Source: Lytechinus pictus (lineage: Eukaryota > Echinodermata > Echinoidea > Temnopleuroida > Toxopneustidae). Taken from it: DNA of 64,000 nt. Under the pieces are notes generated by a model that had not been told where the DNA came from, searched no databases, and was given only the letters and a program-made list of their open reading frames with translations. The DNA lies in assembly GCF_037042905.1 (NCBI RefSeq), contig NW_026974141.1, positions 2,641,001 to 2,705,000 of the forward strand, given 5' to 3'. This document shows positions 13,401-25,400 of this stretch, piece by piece. The position numbers and the translations under genes are program-made. Each line of letters begins with the position of its first letter. Position 1 is the first letter of the stretch.

Positions 13401-16400
13401 CATGGTTTCAACCGTGGGTTTTCGGCATGATTTTGAGTCAACTGTTTTAGGTGGTTTCAAACCGTGGGTTTTAGAAAAACCATGGTTTTTAGGCACATTG
13501 ACCAATCACAGAACAGTATTTCGGTACATTGCTGATCAAGTGGAGATAGACGACGATAAATAGATTTACACGAAAAAAAAAGAAGCGAAGCGTCAACATC
13601 GGTATTTGCCGAGCTGTGCGAACATCGTGAGTAATTTACCATTTTATAGCGACGATGAATATTTTTTTCTTCGTCTGTATGTATTTTTTTGTGAAGAAAT
13701 ATTATAATTAATGCTGTAAATGCATGCAGAGTTAGGAGCGGAACGGTGGACTTGTGACAGGAAAAGCACTATCGCACGCAAGTTATTTTCCAGTCCCACG
13801 CGTGTACTTTTGTGTCCTGTCAAAAGATTATGAAGAGCTCTCCGTACAGACTCGCTCAGCTCTATTATTAATAATACCCAGTCGAGTCCCAGGGTCAGGG
13901 AGCTCAGCTCAGGTGAAGCGATGCATGACAAAGCCGCCAAAGTTGTCAGAATTTCAACCACAATTGTGCAAATTCAACAAAATTATATTCTTAATTTATA
14001 CCTTAGTTTCATATGATTTTTTAAGTATAAATTAAACTTTAAAGTAACTGCAGTGCACAATTAACTAAAGTTACACTTACACTAGTACATGAGTACAGCA
14101 TCAATTATTAATTGGGCATGTTTGTATTGTTAATGACTAATGTTAATGTAATATATTTTTCAAAATTCACTTATTCAGATCCAACTGGAGAAATGTTGGA
14201 ACTAGATCTAGCCTTGACATGCTCGAGGACTCTGTCTCTGATGATATTTTTATAATTTTGAGTTGACAGTGTCTTTTCATCATGGAGCCGGAGCCCTAGC
14301 TACGTTAGACACGCGTGCCGTGGCGTTAGGCTAGCTAGGGCAGGCCTGCCTCACTCACACCATGAACCGCGTTTGGCAGTGGATTTCTAACTAGTGGGTC
14401 GCGCGTGCTGGGATCTCACTTCTGGTGTCCACAACACACGACTTCTATGGCTTGATTTTTCTGTGCGGGGCGGCATGTAATGAACCCTTGGGTGGGCCTG
14501 CCTAGGGCTGAGTCAGTCAGTGTGTGTCGAAAAAGTTGGTATAAATGTCAATGATGGAAATCCCCTTCAATATCCTCATCACTGCCAATTGGTTAGATAC
14601 ACTGAATTGAATTAATTTGAATCAATTTTTATACCTTTTTACCACCTAAACTATGAAATATTTGTTATTCATTTTATATGCTTTAGTAAAGCATATAAAA
14701 TGAATAACAAATATTTTATAGGGCCTAAATAATGAAAACACAAAAAATTAGACGTTTCTTACCAGACCGATCTGGTGGCCATTGCAAAATCTTCCCATCC
14801 CTTGCTCACCCTGCGTAATAATAGGCTTGACTCGGTTTGTTTATATGATGTAGCTACAATAAGATTAGACCCAAAGCTTCGGTCTCTGTTAATGTTGGTT
14901 GTTCCACTTAACTCCGTTGGCTACACTCACCAAATACAGAGACCGAAGTTCTAGCTCGATCTGTACAGGGGACTCAATGGCCATATGTTTATGTATTAAG
15001 TTCGGATAAAACAGGGAAGTGAAGTTGTGCGACAGCCGAAGTAAATCACTGTTTTTCCCCTTTCAAGTTTATTTTTCCCCCTTTTGGTGCATTTCAGGCC
15101 AAAACAGAATAATATTTTTTATTTTGGTACAGTTCTTTTTATATATATTTTTATGAAATAAAGACAAAAATCGATGAGCCTCGTAGGGAGGATTTTGCAT
15201 TGTTAACCCCCTAATGGTGGCTGCACGATAGCGAGCCGTCTGTGTACGAGGAGAATTTTTTTTTTTAATGTTTAAAAAAAACCTCGAAACAGACGGCTAC
15301 CAGCCGTCTACAAGAGGATGAGCTACATCATGAAGCGCCATTCTATTGAACAATTCATTGAACAAATTATTTTGACAATTGATAATTATGAATTTACATT
15401 TTGGTTGGAAATAGTATACTATCATTTATCTGGCAGATTTGAAAAATGTTGAATTATGTTTCATGTCCATTATATTTAAAAGGAATTTCATGTAGATCTA
15501 CAGGTCTGTACTTTGTTTTTTTCCGCAGTAAATTTTCGAATGGATGAAAACATCTTACAACATGTGCAGGCTGTCCTGAAAGAATAAGGAGGATTGTTAT
15601 AGAGGTATGTTAATTTTTTTTTGTTTCTATGTGGACTATTGTCTATTTTATTTTCTTTGTCACCATCTAAAAAAAAATTAATCATACAATTGGTTTCATG
15701 ATAAAGAACCATGTTTTTGATCAATTTCAAACTTGGTTGACCTACACATCTGACAGTGACTGAACTAATCTGAATTCTGTGTCACATGGTCAATGGTCAT
15801 AGAGTACATGCCTAAATGTCTAATATTTTGTAGATCCAGTTGATCAATTTAAATTTGAGAATGATGTGATTAGGTTGTGGGCAAAATAAGGAATTTATAA
15901 GTCAACTGACCAAATATGCAGATTTCTCAAAAGGTAGGCCAATAAATTTCGACAATATGCAGTAAAGGTAGTTAAGAATACATAGTTGTTGTTTATTCAA
16001 TGTTGTTTAAATATTTTCTTTTGCTTCTTACTCTATTCTAACTCACTAGGAATATGCCAACCAGAACTGCAATTAGGAGTCATTGACAGGAGGAACCTTT
16101 GTGACTTGTACGAGGATGAAGCTTTCAAGCACACCATTGCTTTTAAAAGAGACCACACGCTACCTCATCAACATGCTTGAAGATGATCTGAGCCTGAGGA
16201 GGGACAAAGGGCCTAGTGATCTACTACCTATGTATCTGCAAGTATTGACAATTCTGCATTTGTATGCTGTAAGTATTTTTTTGATAAGAAAGTTATGACA
16301 TAAACATCTCAAGACAAGCCTAGTGTATGCATATATTAGTGATGTTGTAAAAAGAAATTGAACTCAATGTAAAAAGTGATATAAAATTTTGGAAACTGCC

Positions 16401-19400
16401 TGTTTTTAATTCACAATGAACTGACCATATGATTATGATTTTTTTTTTTTAATAGAAAATACAATCAGAAATATAAATTAGAACTAGAAGTTTTGTCATC
16501 CACTGTGGACAGATTCTTTAAAAATCCCTAATTTACATTTAGGTTGTATAATTATCTTGGTTATTTGAAAAAAGGTAATGCATCTGCTTTGCCCAATGTA
16601 TGTATGTCACACAAATGTTTATGGGTTTGGGAAGGTTTAGCCTTAAGACCAGTAATAGCTCTATGGTTAAACTGAGTTCTATGATATTTAACCCTATCTA
16701 GGCCGGGGTATTTTTTGAGTTCATACGGCCGGGGGGGGGGGGGGGGGGGTGGGGCCCTCCCAGGCCCCCCCCCTTGAGATATCGGCCGTTGGCCTCGCGA
16801 ACGCGCCGAAAATTGGCACGCACGTTGCCTTGGACATAATCTACAAAATTGTTTAGCAATTTATTTCATGCAAATTGCTATGAAGCGATGATGCTAATTA
16901 GTATGCGAAATCATACTTTTCCCTCACTCCCTAAATAAAGCTGTAAATGGTCCAATTTTTGGTATAAAAGCTCTTTTAAAAAAAAATCTTTTAATGTAAA
17001 GACAATAAAATGGTTATTTCTTGTTTTATCTTTGTCATCTTAAAAAATAAAAATAAAAACACAGAGTAAGGTGCAACTTCAGGGAATACAGGGTGATGAG
17101 ACATCAGTGTTGCAATCATCTGTTTGTTGAGTGATCAGATGTTTCGCAAGCCATAGCATGAAGAAAGGTTTTGTGAGAACTTTAACAACCAGAGATGAGA
17201 TTGAGGCTACCCAACAACAACTGTATGAATACCAGTACTACAGGAATTCAAGAGTCATAGGTGTGATCGATGGGACCCATGTCTATATAAGATAATAAGA
17301 ATTCCTGGAGGGAATCGTGCTTTGTACTTTCTTGAAGGGCAAGTCCACCCCAACAAAAAGTTTCTATGATATAATAGAGAAAAGTCCAATGAGCATAACA
17401 CTGAAAATTTTTCTTGATCCATTTAAATCAAATTTTTGTTCAGGTGGATTTGCTCTTTAATGAGAAGAACAGGTATTTGTGTGTTTCCTTTGTAAAATAG
17501 CACAGGATTACTTACAATTTCACATGAATACAAAGGAAAATCCTGTAATCTATTTTTCAACTATTTAAAATTAACCTTTCTTTATCACTATCGGGTGTTT
17601 TTCAAGGAATACATGTATTTTCAATGATTTTTTTTAATTTAAAGAACACAGTCCTGGATTAAAAAAAAAAACACAATTTAATCACAAAGCATCAAATATG
17701 TAAATACCTCATTTATTTTTCTTAAAATGCATGCATCTGATTACTGTTTGATGTACAGTACATCAAAAATGTCTTTCAGCTTCCATTGTAATGAATTGAT
17801 AAGAAAATGAGATGCAAACAAAATATGGAAGCACATTTTCCAGCATAAATACAGAGCAATAAATAAATATTATTTGTATGTACAAGAAAATATATCATAC
17901 CTGCGTACATGTATAAATATAATCCATTTTCACATTGTAAATTGTCATATGGCTTTTTGCACTTGTATTTCGTCTGTTTCAGTGCATTTATAATGTATAA
18001 ATAAACTAGTTTTAGCACAATTAATTGCTTGAAACCAGTTGATCTTTCTTAAATAGGTAAAATCATCATAGACAGTTGGTTTGTACAGTCATCAGAATGT
18101 TGGTATATTAGAATGGAGAGTTGTTCAAGTGTGACATGGCACGTCTTACCATTAGGAAGATCTTTAATTCTCTATAGTACTGCAGATCTCACCATTCAAA
18201 TACTAAAAAAATGTCTTTTTGTTTGGACAATTTAATCGGTTTCATCACTTTTTTCTTTAACTTTCATGTTTTTACAAATGCTGAATCCTTGAGCTTTCAT
18301 TCTCCTTTAAGAAATAAAAGTCAACACCCTGTGGAAATTAATAATGAAATTAGTAGTAAGCAAGGAAGTACAAATGTTAATCATCTTTTACTTAGTTACC
18401 ATATCTATAGCTGTTCAAATATTTATTTCTGTATATACAGTAATAACACACATTAATTGGTTAATTACAGCCAATAATAGTGTACATGTGTTGATATTAA
18501 TCTTCCTTTTCAGTCAAATCAAGAGCCTCTTTGTACTTGACCTCCAAGGTACTTTTTTCCAAGTTCATAATTTCCATCTTAAGAGCATGTTCCTCTCTCA
18601 TCATTTGGATCTTCAGTTGATGCTCCTCCTGTAGGGATTTCATTCTTAAGGCATGTTCCTCCTTGGATATTTCGATCAACACTTCCTCCGCTGTCATCTT
18701 AGCCTTCTTCCGCCCTTGACCTTGTGAGGTTGAATTTCTCTTTGCAGGTGTTACACTTCTCTGATTTTCTTCAAATCTGTATAAATTCAGTTTTAAAAGA
18801 AAATAGTTTGTTTCATATTGTATCACTGGAGCTTCTCCCCTCCATTTTTGGATATGCACACAACCTTTAATCCTAAATAGACTGGGCTATTTCGACGCCT
18901 AAGAAGACTGGGGGGGGGGGCTGATTCAGCCCCTCCCCCTTATGATCTCGGCCGTCGATTGCGGCGAAAATTGGCACGCGCGTTACCCATGGCATTATCT
19001 ACAAAACTATCAAATTCTGTGAAAAATGTCATTGCTCATTAATCATGTTAATTTATGCGTAAAATCAGAAGTTCGCTCTAATTAACAAAACAATGCCCCT
19101 TAAATGCTAATTTTTGTTTCACATACTCTTTATAGGCATCTGATTAAATTTATTTTTTTTTAATGTCAACATCACATCTATTTTTTTATGTATTTTATTT
19201 TCTAAATTTCTTGTGTATTTGTATGTTTTTCGACATTTTGTTTTTTATTGTTTTTTCAATGGAAATTGTCGGAAACTTTGTTTTGACCGTAAACAAGATG
19301 AAATTAATTGTTTTAAAGCAGTAAAAGGAAAAATAATGATACATTTCATGAATTTTGGCTAAAAACACTATTTGTATTGGATTTGTACTCAAATTCACGT

Positions 19401-22400
19401 TTAAGAGCAATTTTGGGTCTGCATGCACTTACAAAATGTTGCGTAATTTTAGAACAGCGTACCTGGGGGTCACAATTTTGGTCTCAAAAGTTGCGCGAGA
19501 CTGAAAAGTAAAAAGTCAGCGAGTGACGAGATCAAAAAAATTCGCGCGGCAGATTTATCGCAAAAATTTTTGGGGGGGGGCTGAATCAGCCCCCCCCCCC
19601 CCAGTCTTCTTAGGGTTAAACAAGTGTCATCACTTTGCAAATGATAAATGTAGATGCTTAATTTTATCTGAAAGAGTGCTTCTACAGTGCAAAAAACACA
19701 GGTCTGATTTAATCGATATTATAAATAGACATGAATGAAAAGGAAATTCTTGTTTGGTGGCTCAATTCATCTAGATGTAACACAATTTGACTAATATATA
19801 CTGTGTTGCAAGGTTCCCACATCATTTGCAATCAGTTATAGTTGCAGGGATTGGTCAGTTACACCAATTTTTTTTAAATAAAGAAATAATATAAATTGAT
19901 GGGGCTTGTTTGTTGATGTTGTTTTTCCCTTTGATTTTATATGTATTTTTATTGTAAATATTTCTCCCAGTTATTTCAACTTCACCATTGTCTTTCAGTG
20001 TACTCCATTGTAAACAAAATATTATTTTAAAAAGACTGCAAATTATTTGGTTCATTGCAATGACAATCTTAAATTAAAAAATGGATAAAAAACATGACTT
20101 GGTCGGAACCTTGCATGAAGAATTTATTGAAGAATGATGGCAAAAATTACCGTGTAGAAGAGTCAGATGCTGCCAAGGGTCTTGAGGTGGTTGCAGATTG
20201 ATTGCTGTTGGAGAAATGAATAAAAATTACTCTCATCATATTTTCATCCAATTGGAAAAAAGGGAAATGTAGAATAATTCTCCTAATTAGCATGTTTTTC
20301 ATTTGTTCTGATCAGTAAAATATTCTCACATGCAACCAATCCAGCAATTATCCCCTCCTGTATGAATGTTATACTCCCACCTTGCCTGATATCCACCCCT
20401 CCATCAAATACTGTAATACATATTTTAAAAAGAATTTATTGAAGAATGATGGCAAAAATTACCGTGTAGAAGAGTCAGATGCTGCCAAGGGTCTTGAGGT
20501 GGTTGCAGATTGATTGCTGTTGGAGAAATGAATAAAAATTACTCTCATCATATTTTCATCCAATTGGAAAAAAGGGAAATGTAGAATAATTCTCCTAATT
20601 AGCATGTTTTTCATTTGTTCTGATCAGTAAAATATTCTCACATGCAACCAATCCAGCAATTATCCCCTCCTGTATGAATGTTATACTCCCACCTTGCCTG
20701 ATATCCACCCCTCCATCAAATACTGTAATACATATTTTAAAAAGAATTTATTGAAGAATGATGGCAAAAATTACCGTGTAGAAGAGTCAGATGCTGCCAA
20801 GGGTCTTGAGGTGGTTGCAGATTGATTGCTGTTGGAGAAATGAATAAAAATTACTCTCATCATATTTTCATCCAATTGGAAAAAAGGGAAATGTAGAATA
20901 ATTCTCCTAATTAGCATGTTTTTCATTTGTTCTGATCAGTAAAATATTCTCACATGCAACCAATCCAGCAATTATCCCCTCCTGTATGAATGTTATACTC
21001 CCACCTTGCCTGATATCCACCCCTCCATCAAATACTGTAATACATATTTTAAAAAGAATTTATTGAAGAATGATGGCAAAAATTACCGTGTAGAAGAGTC
21101 AGATGCTGCCAAGGGTCTTGAGGTGGTTGCAGATTGATTGCTGTTGGAGAAATGAATAAAAATTACTCTCATCATATTTTCATCCAATTGGAAAAAAGGG
21201 AAATGTAGAATAATTCTCCTAATTAGCATGTTTTTCATTTGTTCTGATCAGTAAAATATTCTCACATGCAACCAATCCAGCAATTATCCCCTCCTGTATG
21301 AATGTTATACTCCCACCTTGCCTGATATCCACCCCTCCATCAAATACTGTAATACATATTTTAAAAAGAATTTATTGAAGAATGATGGCAAAAATTACCG
21401 TTTAGAAGAGTCAGATGCTGCCAAGGGTCTTGAGGTGGTGGCATATTGATTGCTGTTGGAGAAATGAATAAAAATTACTCTCATCATATTTTCATCCAAT
21501 TGGAAAAAAGGGAAATGTAGAATAATTCTCCTAATTAGCATGTTTTTCATTTGTTCTGATCAGTAAAATATTCTCACATGCAACCAATCCAGCAATTATC
21601 CCCTCCTGTATGAATGTTATACTCCCACCTTGCCTGATATCCACCCCTCCATCAAATACTGTAATACATATTTTAAAAAGAATTTATTGAAGAATGATGG
21701 CAAAAATTACCGTGTAGAAGAGTCAGATGCTGCCAAGGGTCTTGAGGTGGTTGCAGATTGATTGCTGTTGGAGAAATGAATAAAAATTACTCTCATCATA
21801 TTTTCATCCAATTGGAAAAAAATGAAATGTCAAAGTAACGTGTATGTGAACAGTTGAAAATTTGAATATAGGTAAAAAAAAGATATAGTCATCCCTTTAA
21901 ACCTGTCTTAACTTCTGAAAACAATTACTTGACAGGAAAATTCGTATAATTTAACATATAGAAAAAAGTAATGAATGTAACAATGGCATATTTAATACCT
22001 GTATTGAGGGATATCATCATCTAATAGGTCATGGACTGTGTCGTGCATGTAGTTGGCATTAGCAGCCACGGAAGACAAAGATGATCTATGAGAAAGCAAT
22101 AAGGCAAAGTCGGCATTACATCCCGGCGAAACATAAGTCCAAAGTTGTCAATACTGTGTTTGGAATCTCTCTATAGATAGGCTGCTAATTATTTCATATG
22201 GTTTTGGTAATGATTAAGAATAATCTGAGGGGCAAATGAAAATTTCACATTTAATTTCTTTTCCTTTTTAATTCCCTCCCCCCACCCCACTCTGGTGTGA
22301 TATTTTTTTTTTTTTTTTTTTTTTTTGGGGGGGGGGGTTGATCATATCAACCCGACACATCTGTACGCAAGTGGTATAGGCGTACAAGGCAATGGTGATA

Positions 22401-25400
22401 ATTTTTTTGTCTATTTGGAGGGGGGAATGCTTGGTTTATATTCACTATAGGATTGGACATTTCTATGTTTTTTTATTGATAGCGCTCTTGTACTGCTCAA
22501 AGCGCTTCACAATTAAACATTGAAGAATATCCCTAGCATTTTAATGTAAACCAATGCAAGTGACAAAATGTAATAACGTTAAGTGACAAGGCCGGTTAAC
22601 TAATTTTCCGCTGAATATTGAGGTTGGGGATCTAATGATACAAGAGATATGGTGATATTATAATGATATATATAAGAGAAATAGCCTAATAGTATATGAT
22701 TCAGGCAATACATTAAAGGGACACTCTTGGTTGAAAAGAGAAAAATTTACAGAGCAAAGTGCAGCATATGTCATCAGAATCAGTTAACAAAATAACAAAG
22801 TTATTGAAGTTTATAGTTGAGCAATATATTGTGAAAATGGTTATATACACTTCATCATGAATATTCATTCCTTTCAAGATTATTATTATTTCATAATATC
22901 GTTAGCAAATCATATAATGAGAAGAAATATTTTTAGCAAATTATATTTCTTTTTGATTTGCTATTAAATTTTAGATGTTGAAATTATCACCCCCATATTC
23001 ATTATTATTCCAAAGTCACAGTAATGTAAAAGTAATTGACTCGTGGTAATTAGTTTTCGAACCTAAAGGATAAATACATCCCTTCAATGGATGTCAATTG
23101 ACTTTCAAAACTGTATTCTCTTAGCAGGAAAATATGCATAAGTTAACATGGAAATAAAGATGCAATGTATATAAATATGGCACAATACATACCTGGAATG
23201 TGGGATGTCATCTTTGACTGGGTCATCGTCTTCGTAGATGGCATCGTCGGTCACGGCAGACGAAGATGATCTATAAAGAAAGGAAATGATAACCATAAAA
23301 GTCTAAAATATCAATTTCGTATGGCCCCTATGATGCGATTACCACAATTGTTTTTATATAGGCTGCATAATAGTCTGTATGGTTTTGTTTATGGCAGTGG
23401 CATAAGGGGTGGGATTTTTTCACATTAAACCATTTTCAATTTTAATGTGTTTTCCTGTTAATATTTTCACTCGTCTTTTAGAGATTTTTTGTCGGTGCAA
23501 TTATCAAGCACCCACCCCCCCCCCCTCACACATCACGCTAACTTAAAACAAAGTAAAAACACCAAAATTAAAAAAAAAATCAAGGGCAAAACTGCAATCA
23601 ATATTAAGTGACAAGGCTGAATAAATTTCATCTGAAAATTGGGTTTTGTGATCATGCTACACCAGCTTTAATATTCAAGAAAAAAATGAGAATATGGCTT
23701 TTTTTCCTTCATCTTCTCTTCCTTCATCTTCTTCCTCTTTTTCATCATTCTTCTTTTTCTTCTTCCTCTTCTTCTTCTTCTCCTTCCTTTAATCCCCCAC
23801 AAAGATGAGTGGAAATGAATATCTAGCATCGGTGAAAAAGAACGAAATTGTAATTTCGAAGTGGTGCTGCAGTCCAATGAAATTATGGTTATTTGATATT
23901 TGAAGATATATATGAAGCAAACGTATGTGAAAAGCATTATAGTTCAGTGGTGAAAACAGCACCTCATACTTTAACTTCTTTTAGTGAGCATGTGCAGATT
24001 TATCACATGATTAAACAGCTGATCACTACAATTATTATTATTATTACGGTACGAGCTACGGCGCTTCTTTAAATTTTCGTAGCAAGCAGGCAACATTCAC
24101 CGAAAATAACGAACTAACAGAGGAAAGTCTGGGATTAGGTAGGGTGAGTATGGTTTGAAGATATATTGGCTTTATTTAGGAACAAACTAAGAAAGTAATA
24201 GCGAAATACGCGCGTGCAAAATGCGGGTTGATTTTATTGTTGACAACAGTCAACACTGCCCGAGTCGTCTAATCTGTGCTTTGTATATAGGGCACGTATT
24301 TATACGTATGGGACTACATCGTCTGCGCAGACGACGATATCGAAATTTCGGTATCGAAATAATTCATCATTTATGGGGGTTGATATGTCAACTAAATTCC
24401 TCGTATTCTTTTTATTATGAGAAGATGAAATTAAATCCAGGACCCAGATGATATTCTAGATTGTGCACAGACAATAGCTGTACAGATCCAATTTGAAAAT
24501 TAACATGAAAATATGTAAAAATAGATCTAGATCTTGACTAAAAATATTGCACTTGCAAAGAATCTACTAACTTTTTGTCGCCACGGATGAACTCCAGGGC
24601 TGATATGGCCTGGTCATTTTCGAGTACTACATCATCATCATAGGGATTGTGTAGCTGTATGAAGTCATAAGGAAGAATCTCCTTGATGAGTATGGTTGTA
24701 GCTTTAAGTGGAGATGGAGGTGGACCTCCACCAGTTTGCCGTGTTTTTCGCCTGTATTCCCCATACTCCTTCTTGGCAGTGATGCGCTGTCGCTTCCACA
24801 ATTCCTTCATTTGAGCCACTGTCCATTTTTTTCCAAATCTTTGCGTGAATTGATCATGTACTGCGTTCCAAGCATCTTTCTTCGCTTCATTAGCTCTATG
24901 GTGAGTCTCCTTGTTGCATATGACTTGATGGCGATCATGAATCAGTTGTAAGAGATAGTTAATTTCGCTGTTTTGCCATTTGTTGTGGTTGGGCTTTGCC
25001 ATTTTTGAAGTTGCAGCAGCTGTTGTGTGGTGGAGATTGCATGCAGTGGTAGTTGCATGCAGTGGTTGTGTGTGTGCTGTGGTTGTGTGTGTGTGTGTGT
25101 GTTTGTGACTTGAACATAACCCAGCCAGGCAGGAACATACTTTTTAGTAGGGGGGGGGGTGGAGAGAATTGCTATTTGTTTGTTTTTTTACAAGGAAAAT
25201 GTTGCCAGTGCTACTAGCTTTTGAATGTAGTTTTCAATGCACTGAGCATGCCCAGTACATGCTAAAAAAGGGGAAATCCCTGGTTTTGAGGTAAAACCCA
25301 CAGTTGAAACCATGGTTTCATTTGAGTCCACTGTTGAAACCGTGGTTTCATTTGAGACCACTGTTGAAACCGTGGGTTTTAGAAACCATCGTTTGTGAAT

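Larger units (their letters stand above)
16050..17472 (+). pseudogene. HARBI1-like Harbinger transposase, decayed 5' half
   Basis: Segment 1 (16050-16268) follows an acceptor TAG and ends at donor GTAAGT. It encodes RRNLCDLYEDEAFKH, then after a frameshift near 16150 continues in another frame as YLINMLEDDLSLRRDKG and LPMYLQVLTILHLYA. Segment 2 (17083 to about 17333) encodes GDETSVLQSSVC, an in-frame TGA, then KKGFVRTLTTRDEIEATQQQ and VIGVIDGTHVYI, the first catalytic Asp block of PIF/Harbinger DDE nucleases. A short insertion (about 17287-17296) breaks the frame before RIPGGNRALYFL, and a roughly 123-bp MITE interrupts the exon before NEKNR at 17461-17472. The remaining DDE residues were not found downstream. 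Non-functional as it stands; the family assignment is firm. Confidence 0.85.

Noticed and set aside
13754-14035. 93-codon plus-strand frame upstream of the transposase
   Set aside because: No similarity to transposase N-termini or any family I know; most likely chance within the Harbinger element.
18777-18859. N-terminal 28 residues of the open frame ending at 18497
   Set aside because: They lie upstream of a good acceptor (ATTTATACAG) whose use restores phase with the 54-nt exons, so they are intronic.
20118-21822. CRISPR-like regular array
   Set aside because: The unit is 312 bp with no unique spacers, contains spliced exons, and the genome is eukaryotic.
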